Shown here piece after piece: positions 35,719-43,134 of a stretch of DNA of 64,000 nt. The translations under genes were made by a program, and so were the position numbers. Origin of the DNA: Enterococcus diestrammenae (lineage in GTDB: Bacteria > Bacillota > Bacilli > Lactobacillales > Enterococcaceae); contig NZ_MAEI01000033.1 of assembly GCF_009933255.1 (NCBI RefSeq), positions 1-64,000 of the forward strand, given 5' to 3'. The notes under the pieces are model-generated. The model had not been told where the DNA came from, ran no database searches, and saw nothing but the letters and a program-made list of their open reading frames with translations. Within the stretch, counting starts at the first letter, position 1, and the number at the start of each line of letters is the position of its first letter.

Positions 35719-37275
35719 TTATGAATTTTTGTCGTCATGAATCGGATCCTCATCCAGCGGTTGGCTCTTGTCACTAGGCTTTTCCTCAGGATCAAGGATG
35801 CGGCCGTCTTCTGCTAACTCCACATCTGGAAATGAAATGCGGAAAGTTGTCCCTACACCCAGTTCGCTGGCGACATCAATTTTCCCTTTGTGTAACCGCA
35901 CCAGCTGTTGGACAATGGCCAGGCCCAAACCAGATTCACCAACCTTGCGGTTTTTACGAGAAGGATCGGCTTTATAGTAGCGTTCCCAGATATTGTTCAA
36001 CTGGTCTTCCGTCATGCCAATACCGGTATCGGTAATCTCCACGATGGTCTCCAAGTAGCCTTTTGAAAGGGCGACTTTGATGGTGCCATCCGTAGTAAAC
36101 TGAATCGCATTTTGAATGATATTGACCATGATTTGCATGAAACGATCGTAATCCGCATAGACGCTCACCGGTTCTTCTGTAGTCAAAAACAATTGGTCAC
36201 CAGCAGCTTCTGCTTTTGGCTTCAATTGGGTCAATAAGGTACGCAAGGTCTCCGTCGCATCGAACTTCTTCACTACGATGGATATTTGATTGGTGCGAAT
36301 TTTTTCATAGTCCAGATTTTCATTCACCAGACGAATCAGTCGCTCCGTTTCATTTTTCATCAAACGTAAGGCGTTATCTTTTTGATTTTCAGGAATCGCA
36401 TTGTACTGCAGCCCTTCTAACAAACCGTTGATGGTCGTCAAGGGGGTGCGCATCTCGTGGGAAGCATTGGCCATAAATTCTTTGCGGCGTTCTTCCTGAC
36501 GCTGGATTTCATCATTGGATTCTTGCAAGGCTGTAGTCATCTTGTTGAAATCTTCCGCTAGTTCATCAAATTCATCCCGGTTGTGAACGGGAATCCGCAC
36601 ATCAAAATTGCCGCTCGCAACTTCCCGTGTGGCATTTTTCATACGATTGATACGCCGCACTTGGATGCTAGCATAGAAGAAACTGATAATCACCGCGACA
36701 ATACTCGAAATAATAAAGCCTTTGAATAGGTTCATATTTAAAGACTTCGCACTATCTTCCACGTTTGTCGCCGGCTGAGTCAGCAAGAGCACCCCAGTTT
36801 TATCATTCAAGCCCAGGCTCAGCATGACATAAGCAGTGGTATCACTTTGGCCAAAAATATTTTTTGAATTCGTGAACCCCAGACGCTGTCCTGTTTTGAC
36901 CGCTTGCCACTGGGAAGTCAAAATCAGATTATCCAACTGGCTTTTTATTTTGAGACGCGCCTCTTCTTCTACAGGATAAATGATTTCGTTTTGATCGTTA
37001 ATATAGACCAAATTGATATGTTGATTGCTAAACAAGCCTTCTGTACTGCGAAAAGACTCCTGTAGGGCTGCCTCAGGATCGTTTACCACCCCGAGGCGAT
37101 TGGCATAAGTCTGGGCCACATCAATCGTCGAACTCGCATAGCTATACAACTGCTTGTAGTTATTTTCTTCAATCGTGTGGCGTGTCAACTGGGTAAAAGA
37201 GACGCCGACAATCAGTAACACGACCGCAATCACTACCCAAAAAGCCATCAATTGCTGATAGAGATAGCGCATCAC
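35719..37275 (-). CDS. sensor histidine kinase
   Basis: A 518-residue membrane sensor kinase. TM1 about 12-30, extracytoplasmic sensor about 31-183, TM2 about 184-203, HAMP about 205-255, phosphoacceptor box ASHEMRTPLTT with His273, then NIIQNAIQFT (N), ITDTGIGM (G1), WERYYKADPSR (F) and GESGLGLAIV (G2). The C-terminal 40 residues are acidic and disordered. Its start overlaps the upstream regulator's stop by 4 nt (ATGA), so translation is coupled. I do not recognise which named enterococcal system this is; the signal is unknown. Confidence 0.9.
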   Translation of the reverse strand: MMRYLYQQLMAFWVVIAVVLLIVGVSFTQLTRHTIEENNYKQLYSYASSTIDVAQTYANRLGVVNDPEAALQESFRSTEGLFSNQHINLVYINDQNEIIYPVEEEARLKIKSQLDNLILTSQWQAVKTGQRLGFTNSKNIFGQSDTTAYVMLSLGLNDKTGVLLLTQPATNVEDSAKSLNMNLFKGFIISSIVAVIISFFYASIQVRRINRMKNATREVASGNFDVRIPVHNRDEFDELAEDFNKMTTALQESNDEIQRQEERRKEFMANASHEMRTPLTTINGLLEGLQYNAIPENQKDNALRLMKNETERLIRLVNENLDYEKIRTNQISIVVKKFDATETLRTLLTQLKPKAEAAGDQLFLTTEEPVSVYADYDRFMQIMVNIIQNAIQFTTDGTIKVALSKGYLETIVEITDTGIGMTEDQLNNIWERYYKADPSRKNRKVGESGLGLAIVQQLVRLHKGKIDVASELGVGTTFRISFPDVELAEDGRILDPEEKPSDKSQPLDEDPIHDDKNS

Positions 37276-37985
37276 GCCACCCCTGAATCATCAAATTTGT
37301 AACCAACACCCCAGACTGTCTGAATGACCTGTGGACCGACTTTTTCGATTTTTTGGCGCAATTTCTTGATGTGGGCATCCACCGTCCGTTCATCGCCAAA
37401 ATACTGATAATCCCAAACCAATTCCAACAGTTGTTCTCGAGAAAAAACTTGGCGTGGTTTTTTTGCCATCGTAAAGAGTAAATCAAACTCTTTCGGGGTC
37501 AAGCCAGGAATCAGCTGATCATCCAAATACGCTTCCCGCGTTTTGGTGTTCATTTTAAAATGGGTGGTTTTGACATCATAGGCCTCATCATTGGCTTCTT
37601 GCGGCGCTTTTTCTACCAATTCACTTCGGCGATGCAAGGCTTTCATCCGAGCAATCAATGTCAGTGGGCTAAAGGGTTTGGTAACATAATCATCGGCGCC
37701 CATCTCAAGACCGATGACTTGATCACTTTCGGAATCCCGCGCCGTCAACATGATGATCGGCACTGTATCAGAAACCTTGCGAATTTCCCGAGCGACACTC
37801 ATGCCGTCCATCCCCGGTAAATTCAAATCCAAAGTAATCATGTCCCACTTTTCCGGTTCTGCCAAAAAGGCATCTAAGCCTTCTTTGCCATCATATTTAA
37901 AAGTCGCTTCCCAACCTTCATTCAAAAAAAACATCTGCATCATTTCCGATACCGATTCATTGTCTTCAATCATTAAAATATTCAT
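37272..37985 (-). CDS. OmpR/PhoB-family response regulator
   Basis: A 237-residue regulator, partner of the kinase directly downstream. The receiver (about 1-118) has phosphoacceptor Asp53 in TLDLNLPGMDG and the Lys of VTKPF; the C-terminal winged helix has TPKEFDLLFTMAKKP and the recognition part ERTVDAHIKKLRQKI, ending WGVGYKF. I chose the ATG at 37985, preceded by GGATGTGAG; the frame is open 102 nt further up, but that part lies over the intergenic region with the divergent HAD gene. Target genes are unknown; neither operon nor window suggests them. Confidence 0.9.
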   Translation of the reverse strand: MNILMIEDNESVSEMMQMFFLNEGWEATFKYDGKEGLDAFLAEPEKWDMITLDLNLPGMDGMSVAREIRKVSDTVPIIMLTARDSESDQVIGLEMGADDYVTKPFSPLTLIARMKALHRRSELVEKAPQEANDEAYDVKTTHFKMNTKTREAYLDDQLIPGLTPKEFDLLFTMAKKPRQVFSREQLLELVWDYQYFGDERTVDAHIKKLRQKIEKVGPQVIQTVWGVGYKFDDSGVA

Positions 37986-38184
37986 GGTCTCACATCCATT
38001 CCCTAATCTTTTCCCTTCGCCTAACAGACGGCGAAAAGTGTCATCTTCAGTATACTTCAAAGGGGCTGTTTTCTCCATTAACTTCACAGAATTTTCCCAT
38101 AAGCTTTCCTATTTCATCGATTTTTTGGTATCATGTGGAAGATGTGTCCCACGACATGAAAACTAATAATCGAGGTGTCTGAAA

Positions 38185-38955
38185 TTGAACTACCAAGCCA
38201 TTGCTTTTTTTGACCTAGACGGCACGCTCCTTGACCAAAACTCCCGCATCACTCCTGAAGTGGCGGATGCGATGCTGGCCCTCAAGGAAAATCACGTCTT
38301 GCCGGTGATTGCTACCGGCCGCACCGAAATCGAAATTTTGGATATCCGTCAAGCTGCCCATATCGATTCAAATATCGTCATGAATGGGGGCTATATTCGT
38401 GTTGACGGTGAAGAAATATACTCCGACTTGATTGAAAAACCTCAAATCGAGCGTTTGTATCACGCCGTCTTAGATCACGGCGACCAACTTTCCTACTATA
38501 ATGAAGGAGCCATTTGGTGTACCGGCCATTCGGAAGATTTGATCGGAGCTTATACCTTTATCCATTCCAAAATCCCACCCATCGATCCCCTCGGCTTCCA
38601 AAATAAACCAGTCAATATGCTACTGGTTCTTGGTCGGGAAAACCGGGATTTCTATGAAGCAGAATTTCCTGAATTTGACTTCTATCGCAATACCCCTTAC
38701 TCCATGGATACTGTCAAAAAAGGAGTTTCCAAAGGAGCCGCTATCAAGATCCTTCGAGAAACTACTGGTTTGAGTCACTTGCCAACTTTTGGTTTTGGAG
38801 ACGGCCCTAATGACAAAGCCTTATTGCAAGCTTGCGATACCAAAATCGCTATGGGCAATGCCGGCGATGAACTAAAAGAAATGGCTGACTTTGTTACCAA
38901 GAAAAATACAGAAGGTGGCATCATCCACGCCTTGAAACATTTCCAATTGATCTAG
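38185..38955 (+). CDS. Cof-type HAD-IIB phosphatase
   Basis: A 256-residue HAD hydrolase with motif I FFDLDGTLLDQ, motif II IATGR, a C2-type cap, a Lys of motif III before GAAIK, and motif IV FGFGDGPNDKALL. It begins with TTG, a rare start, chosen because GAGGTG lies 7 nt before it and there is no nearby ATG. Substrate is likely a small phosphorylated metabolite. It is divergent from the two-component operon and ends with a terminator just before ssrA. It resembles the protein at 15798 in class but not closely. Confidence 0.9.
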   Translation: MNYQAIAFFDLDGTLLDQNSRITPEVADAMLALKENHVLPVIATGRTEIEILDIRQAAHIDSNIVMNGGYIRVDGEEIYSDLIEKPQIERLYHAVLDHGDQLSYYNEGAIWCTGHSEDLIGAYTFIHSKIPPIDPLGFQNKPVNMLLVLGRENRDFYEAEFPEFDFYRNTPYSMDTVKKGVSKGAAIKILRETTGLSHLPTFGFGDGPNDKALLQACDTKIAMGNAGDELKEMADFVTKKNTEGGIIHALKHFQLI

Positions 38956-38963
38956 TTGGATGA

Positions 38964-38993
38964 ACCCATGACCAAAACTGGTTGTGGGTTTTT
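38964..38993 (+). terminator. terminator of the second HAD gene
   Basis: Stem AACCCATGACCA / TGGTTGTGGGTT (one mismatch), loop AAAC, short T-run. Confidence 0.8.
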
Positions 38994-39100
38994 GCTTAGC
39001 TTACCGGCAAATCCTAAAAAACACCTTAAACCAACGTCTCCCACTTTTCAAGGATAACTAGTTGTGTTACACTAACATCACGGAACCTCCCTTATATAAG

Positions 39101-39462
39101 GGGGCTGTTACGGATTCGACAGGCATTGTCGAGCTCGAATCGCGCTTCGAAGGTTACGTCTTCGTTAAAACGTTACAGTTAAATATAACTGCTAAAAACG
39201 AAAACAACTACGCTTTAGCTGCCTAATAACAGTTTAGCGTGATCCTCCCGGCATCGCCCATGTGCTCGGGTCAGGGTCTCAAATGAAGTGGGATACGCTA
39301 AGTCTTTCCGTCTGCAAGCCTTAGAAGAGATCATCAGACTAGCAACATCAGTAGCCTGTCATTCGGCGATTGATCGCGCGAAGCCTTAAATAGAACTGAC
39401 TATGAGCGTAGACTTTTGGGTAGCGAGATGTTTGGACGCGGGTTCGACTCCCGCCAGCTCCA
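39101..39462 (+). ncRNA. ssrA: transfer-messenger RNA (tmRNA)
   Basis: Rescues stalled ribosomes by trans-translation. The 5' end GGGGCTGTTACGGATTCGAC and the 3' tRNA-like end GCGGGTTCGACTCCCGCCAGCTCCA pair into the alanine-type acceptor stem (GGGGCTG with CAGCTCC). The tag ORF starts at GCT 39191 and reads AKNENNYALAA with two stops (39224-39229). This is one residue shorter than the enterococcal 12-residue tags I know. The 3' end serves as the attachment site of the prophage to the right. CCA is not encoded. Confidence 0.97.
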
Positions 39463-39582
39463 TATGTAGTTTTTACTACTTTTTACTAAGAGCCAAAACC
39501 CTTGATAGTAAAGGATTTTGGCTCTTTTAGTTTTTAGTGGTTTTTAGAAAATAAAACTTTAACGTAATCAAAAACGTAATCA
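39435..39582. other. prophage attachment-site region at the 3' end of ssrA
   Basis: The tmRNA 3' end is followed by a terminator and then by two copies of AACGTAATCA (39561-39570 and 39573-39582; period 12), after which only phage-type genes occur. I place the junction at the ssrA 3' end, with the repeats as possible integrase arm sites. The other att copy and the integrase should be beyond the right edge, so the exact core cannot be fixed here. Confidence 0.6.
39488..39530 (+). terminator. ssrA terminator
   Basis: Stem AAGAGCCAAAACC / GGATTTTGGCTCTT (one mismatch) followed by TTAGTTTTT. Confidence 0.88.
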
Positions 39583-39620
39583 TTTTTGCCTCTAAAACTC
39601 CCCCTATATTCAGCCTTTTC

Positions 39621-39659
39621 ATTTTGATAAGCTATGCTACAATTTAAGTATCAAAATGA
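39621..39659 (+). promoter_or_regulatory. lipoprotein gene promoter inside a 10-bp dyad
   Basis: Extended -10 TGCTACAAT (39636-39644) lies between perfect arms CATTTTGATA (39621-39630) and TATCAAAATG (39650-39659). The left arm is upstream of the start of transcription, so this is more likely a DNA operator than an RNA hairpin. Confidence 0.55.
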
Positions 39660-39673
39660 ATTGAGGTGTGAAA

Positions 39674-40981
39674 ATGAAAAAATGGTTGGGTTTAATTATT
39701 GTGATATTTACTTTTTTGCTAGCGGGGTGCGGGTCATCTATTTCAAAAGATGATTTGAAAGCAAATGATTGGGTTGTGGAGTTTGCTGATGAAGAGGATA
39801 CTCCTAACATGATTATTTCTTTTTCTGATCATGTCATGTCCTTTAAAGTTGATACCTCCAGTATTGAGTCTTCCGCTGAAAATGAATGGGAAGCGCTGGG
39901 TGAGGAGTTTGCTAAAGAACTATTTGATCAGATGAACTATAAGCTAGAATACGAACTGAACAAGGATGAGTTGAAAGTCCAGGACGACGAAGATAGTAAA
40001 GAATATACTTACTATAAAGTTTCAAAAGAAGAAAAGAACATCATCCTTGCTCCGGATAAAGAGAAAAATTCTGATAATGATGCTGAAAAGATGATCTTAA
40101 AACCTTATAAAGCTGTTAAGGACAACACCTCATCTACTGATTCATCCTCAACTGCTATCTCAACTGAAAGTACCTCAGATAAAGATCTAGCATCTGGTGG
40201 TGAGCTCAGCAATCTTTCTTCAGAGTTATACGGAAAAGCATATACCGGGACAGCCACTAAAAACGATGGTTCAATCACTGATTTCAGTATTTCATTCAAT
40301 GCGTTCTTACCTCCCGAGATGGATGCTTCTGGTGATATCTTAAATATTCGACTTGGAGGTTCTTCTAACGAATTCTATCAAAATATGACCTTTACAGATA
40401 CAGAAACTGGCTGTCAAATAACGGCGGAACCAGTACCTGCAGCAGATTCGGAACCTCTAACAATCGATATCAAAGACGAAGGGGATCAGACTATCTCCTT
40501 TACTCACAGTGATATCAAAGTTCGTGCCGCGTATGATTCTGATTATACACAGTCCTTAGAGAGTATAAATAATGCAGATCCAGTCTTCTCATTTGAGGAT
40601 AATGTGTTTAAAACAGATCGTGGCACTTTCACAATAACTGGAACCCAGAAATTTAGTAGCTTAGCAGACGAACAAGAAGGGATATTTATTGAATTTGATT
40701 TTGAAAATACAACGGATGAATTACAAACCATTCAGGAAATCATATGGGATTACTTCGACGCGATTCAAACCTTAGATACCACAACTGAAACCCTACAGTA
40801 TGCAATGTTTGATGAGGATTCACCAAGATATGAACGTTATCATAAAACCGAAGTGCAAGTAAATCCAGGAGCAACTGTCCAAGCCGGTTATGGTTATGTT
40901 TTAGTAGACTCTAATTATCCGCTAACTGTTAATTTTTTGGATTCTGATCACGAGATCCTTGCGAGTACAAATTTTGAATAA
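39674..40981 (+). CDS. prophage-borne lipoprotein with DUF5067-like domain
   Basis: A 435-residue secreted lipoprotein, anchored through the lipobox LLAGC (Cys near residue 19). The mature part has an N-terminal module (about 25-130) rich in Asp/Glu, a Ser/Thr-rich linker (about 135-170), and a C-terminal module where GIFIEFDFENTTDE and VQAGYGYVL resemble the DUF5067 domain, an immunoglobulin-like fold found in many Firmicutes lipoproteins. I chose the ATG at 39674 after GAGGTG. It lies between the attachment site and the lysis genes and points opposite to the late genes, so it is probably a lysogenic-conversion gene expressed from the prophage. Role unknown. Confidence 0.8.
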   Translation: MKKWLGLIIVIFTFLLAGCGSSISKDDLKANDWVVEFADEEDTPNMIISFSDHVMSFKVDTSSIESSAENEWEALGEEFAKELFDQMNYKLEYELNKDELKVQDDEDSKEYTYYKVSKEEKNIILAPDKEKNSDNDAEKMILKPYKAVKDNTSSTDSSSTAISTESTSDKDLASGGELSNLSSELYGKAYTGTATKNDGSITDFSISFNAFLPPEMDASGDILNIRLGGSSNEFYQNMTFTDTETGCQITAEPVPAADSEPLTIDIKDEGDQTISFTHSDIKVRAAYDSDYTQSLESINNADPVFSFEDNVFKTDRGTFTITGTQKFSSLADEQEGIFIEFDFENTTDELQTIQEIIWDYFDAIQTLDTTTETLQYAMFDEDSPRYERYHKTEVQVNPGATVQAGYGYVLVDSNYPLTVNFLDSDHEILASTNFE

Positions 40982-40988
40982 TTATGTA

Positions 40989-41022
40989 TCCTCCCCAGTG
41001 CTTATTCTGGGGATTTTTTTTT
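40989..41022 (+). terminator. terminator of the lipoprotein gene
   Basis: Stem ATCCTCCCCAG / CTGGGGAT, 8-nt loop, T-run of nine. Confidence 0.9.
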
Positions 41023-41036
41023 GGGGGATTCACAGC

Positions 41037-41065
41037 TATACAAACCGAACATATGTTTGTATAAT
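41037..41065 (+). promoter_or_regulatory. promoter with LexA (DinR) box in the spacer
   Basis: -35 TATACA (41037-41042), 17-bp spacer, -10 TATAAT (41060-41065). The spacer holds CGAACATATGTTTG (41046-41059), which fits the Firmicutes LexA box CGAAC-RNRY-GTTYG. The wider sequence is a dyad TATACAAAC...GTTTGTATA. LexA bound there would block RNA polymerase. Confidence 0.75.
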
Positions 41066-41083
41066 GTTTCTGAGGTGATAACT

Positions 41084-41371
41084 ATGCAAGCAAATTTAGC
41101 GTTTAATTCCGCGGCAACAAAACAGTTCTGGGAGGATTTTAGACGTTTAACTACCTATGACGTACCCCAACCACAAATGGAGCAGATTATAGTTAGCAGT
41201 ATGCAAACATCCGGTAAACACCACTTCCCTGTACCCGCCAGAAAAAGCCGATACCAGAAAGATTTATTCTTTGTTTTTGATGCCGATATAGTAGCTGGAA
41301 AAGTCCTAGTCTATCGTTATAATCGTGTCACAACACGAGAAATTGTTATTCGTCGATACCCACCAGAATGA
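41084..41371 (+). CDS. hypothetical protein under a LexA box
   Basis: A 95-residue soluble protein of unknown family. Segments of note are KQFWEDFRRLTTYDVPQPQ near the N-terminus, a basic stretch HHFPVPARKSRYQKD in the middle and a strand-rich C-terminus ending REIVIRRYPPE. GAGGTG lies 6 nt before the ATG. The promoter contains a LexA box, so it should rise during the SOS response and prophage induction. It is followed after 31 nt by a 42-residue ORF in the same transcript. No polymerase or UmuC-like gene accompanies them. Confidence 0.65.
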   Translation: MQANLAFNSAATKQFWEDFRRLTTYDVPQPQMEQIIVSSMQTSGKHHFPVPARKSRYQKDLFFVFDADIVAGKVLVYRYNRVTTREIVIRRYPPE

Positions 41372-41402
41372 TTTTGCGTATCTTCATATAGGAGGCGGTT
41401 GC

Positions 41403-41531
41403 GTGGTTACAATCAAATACTCAAAATCCCACATCACAGTGCAAGCAGACGGCCACACGCATATCTGCATCGCCGGTAGTTGGGAGTATCTCGTAGTTTA
41501 TGATCTACTGGTGAGCCTGCTATTAATTTAG
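41403..41531 (+). CDS. small protein, second gene of the LexA-box operon
   Basis: A 42-residue ORF starting with GTG, 7 nt after a perfect AGGAGG. The sequence VTIKYSKSHITVQADGHTHI has alternating beta pattern and the C-terminus is hydrophobic (VVYDLLVSLLLI). Its stop codon lies in the loop of the operon's terminator. I do not recognise a family. Expression is inferred from the ribosome site and the operon position. Confidence 0.6.
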   Translation: MVTIKYSKSHITVQADGHTHICIAGSWEYLVVYDLLVSLLLI

Positions 41532-41543
41532 CGGGCTTTTTTG
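41514..41543 (+). terminator. terminator of the LexA-box operon
   Basis: Stem AGCCTGC / GCGGGCT with one wobble, A/T-rich loop, T-run of six. A second, weaker hairpin GTTTTA/TAAAAC with T-run lies at 41560-41583. Confidence 0.8.
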
Positions 41544-41596
41544 ATGTCCACTAACCCCCGTTTTAACTGACTAAAACTTTTTTCATCAATCAATGG

Positions 41597-41705
41597 TATA
41601 ATTTAACTGTGGCCTTTCTCCCTTTTCTAGAATGCTGTCCTAACCAACATCTAACCCCGGCCACACTTGTCCCTTGTCAATTCCAGCAGATTGACGAGGG
41701 GCTAT
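41597..41705 (+). ncRNA. candidate structured small RNA
   Basis: An extended -10 TGGTATAAT (TATAAT at 41597-41602) is followed by a roughly 100-nt segment without a meaningful ORF. It can fold into a long-range stem TGTGGCC (41608-41614) / GGCCACA (41659-41665), and a 10-bp terminator-like stem CCCTTGTCAA / TTGACGAGGG (41671-41700) followed by CTATTTTC. Transcription would begin near 41607. It sits between the LexA-box operon and the 34-residue hydrophobic peptide. Not a family I know. Confidence 0.4.
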
Positions 41706-41746
41706 TTTCATCTCGTTTCAGTTATTTTAGCTAAATATTCATGTGT

Positions 41747-41752
41747 TATAAT
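41747..41752 (+). promoter_or_regulatory. extended -10 of the hydrophobic peptide gene
   Basis: TGTTATAAT (41744-41752) with no good -35; the leader would be only about 12 nt and consist almost entirely of the ribosome site. Confidence 0.5.
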
Positions 41753-41770
41753 GATGCCGAGGTGATACCA

Positions 41771-41875
41771 ATGAGAAAAATACTAGATACCATTTTGACC
41801 ATACTATTGTACTCGTTATTGTTTTTGGGAATGATTATTGTCATCATTGTTGTTCTGAAACTTTTCTCGAAATGA
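41771..41875 (+). CDS. 34-residue hydrophobic peptide (candidate type I toxin)
   Basis: A small ORF with GAGGTG 6-7 nt before ATG. The peptide is one membrane helix (residues about 8-29, ILLYSLLFLGMIIVIIVV) with a short basic tail KLFSK. It has its own extended -10 and a very short leader. Downstream, a long-loop hairpin at 41946-42007 can terminate transcription from both sides, and a weak promoter faces it from the right. That is the layout of Fst-type toxin/antisense RNA pairs, but the peptide does not carry the Fst family signature. It could equally be a harmless phage membrane peptide. Confidence 0.55.
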   Translation: MRKILDTILTILLYSLLFLGMIIVIIVVLKLFSK

Positions 41876-41945
41876 ATTGCGCTCTCGTTTTTTCAGTGGT
41901 ACTCTACTTGTGAGCCTTCATTAATTTATTGGCTCTATGTACACG

Positions 41946-42007
41946 AAAAGTAGCCGGTTTTCTCCCAAAGAATCTTCCCCAAGTTTCCTGAGACCGGCTA
42001 CTTTTTT
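41946..42007. terminator. long-loop bidirectional terminator
   Basis: 13-bp perfect stem AAAAGTAGCCGGT (41946-41958) / ACCGGCTACTTTT (41993-42005) closing a 34-nt loop, with T-runs for both strands. On the minus strand a TTGCAA (42055-42060) with TATATG 18 bp on could drive a short antisense RNA ending here. Confidence 0.7.
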
Positions 42008-42090
42008 GTGAAATACGTTGTTACGCATAACATATAAACAAAAAAAAACAATTTTTGCAAGTGATATGCTATTTCAGATAGTTGCCCATT

Positions 42091-42131
42091 AAAAAAGCTC
42101 GGGACCTCAGCTAGGGGATTCCGGGCTTTTT
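42091..42131 (-). terminator. terminator of the prophage late region
   Basis: Minus-strand stem AAAAAGCCCGG / CCGAGCTTTTT (one mismatch) after the endolysin gene, with T-run. Confidence 0.85.
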
Positions 42132-42153
42132 GATCTGCTAAACTTTGTTTTTG

Positions 42154-43134
42154 CTACTTGAGATAAACAGTAGGCACCCAGCCGAATCCATCAACTTCTG
42201 ACCAGTTTTTTGATCCGTGGACTTTCTCACCGTTGTTAGCCGTGGCGGTCACTTTGACCTTTGTACCTTTTTTAAGGATACGGTAGCCGCTAGCAGTTTT
42301 AACGATCGGGCTAGAAAGAGACTGACTGGTGTATACGTTAAGCTTGTCGATAGTTACCGTCTTGGTCTTGCTAGTAGATGGTTTGGAGCTACCATTTAAA
42401 TCTGCTGCAGCTGCCCACCCAAGGCCGTTAACATGATACGGTTTTTTCTTGCCTTTAGCGATTTTATCAATCTTTCCAGATTTACCTCGACTCTTACTTG
42501 ATTTGCCAGATCCATCCGCATCCTTATACAGATTTCCAGTGACTTTAGCGGTATCACCTGTCTTCAGACCAGCGGTTGGTTTTGATTCAGAAGGGGAGCT
42601 ATCTTTATATCCAAAACACGCCAGCATCGCTGCAATCGCCTTATCTAAATTCTTGACTAGTTTATCCATATCGGATTTGTTATCAACAAAAGCCCATTCG
42701 ATTAACAGCACTTTTTTGCCTGGATAACTATTCCGCGCTAAATATAGCCAACTACCATCTTTAGCACCACGATTGGTTAACCCCGTTGCTTTAGAAATAG
42801 CAGCTGCCATTTCCTCTGCCTTACCCTTACTTGATGGCGATCCATACAAGACTTCCACACCGTGCGCTGTGCCGTTGAATGCATTTAAGTGGTTGGACAA
42901 AGCCCAACCATCTGCACCTGCATTAATTTTTGCGGTGATGTTAGCGAGGTTGCTATTGGCGCTTGTCCCAGCATCATCGGTAGTATCCGCAACTTTAGTG
43001 ATGGCTATGATTTTTTGGTTAATCTGTCGGGTGAAATCCGCCTCGTTATAACCATTTCCCCCTGCACCTGGGTCATACCATTTACCATTTGTCTTTTTAC
43101 CGCCATGTCCCGCTCCACTACTTACAATACTCAT
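42154..43134 (-). CDS. endolysin, N-acetylmuramoyl-L-alanine amidase with SH3 domains
   Basis: A 326-residue lysis enzyme. The catalytic part (about 1-175) is an Amidase_3 zinc enzyme: GAGHGG with the first His, the Glu of NEADF, the second His in LSNHLNAF and the catalytic Glu in LIEWAFVDN. A Ser/Lys-rich linker leads to two SH3-like cell-wall-binding modules (about 185-250 and 255-326), each with the GDTAKVTGNLY or DKLNVYTS type start and a late WA or WV motif. The start overlaps the end of the holin gene by 4 nt, so holin and lysin are coupled. Confidence 0.93.
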   Translation of the reverse strand: MSIVSSGAGHGGKKTNGKWYDPGAGGNGYNEADFTRQINQKIIAITKVADTTDDAGTSANSNLANITAKINAGADGWALSNHLNAFNGTAHGVEVLYGSPSSKGKAEEMAAAISKATGLTNRGAKDGSWLYLARNSYPGKKVLLIEWAFVDNKSDMDKLVKNLDKAIAAMLACFGYKDSSPSESKPTAGLKTGDTAKVTGNLYKDADGSGKSSKSRGKSGKIDKIAKGKKKPYHVNGLGWAAAADLNGSSKPSTSKTKTVTIDKLNVYTSQSLSSPIVKTASGYRILKKGTKVKVTATANNGEKVHGSKNWSEVDGFGWVPTVYLK

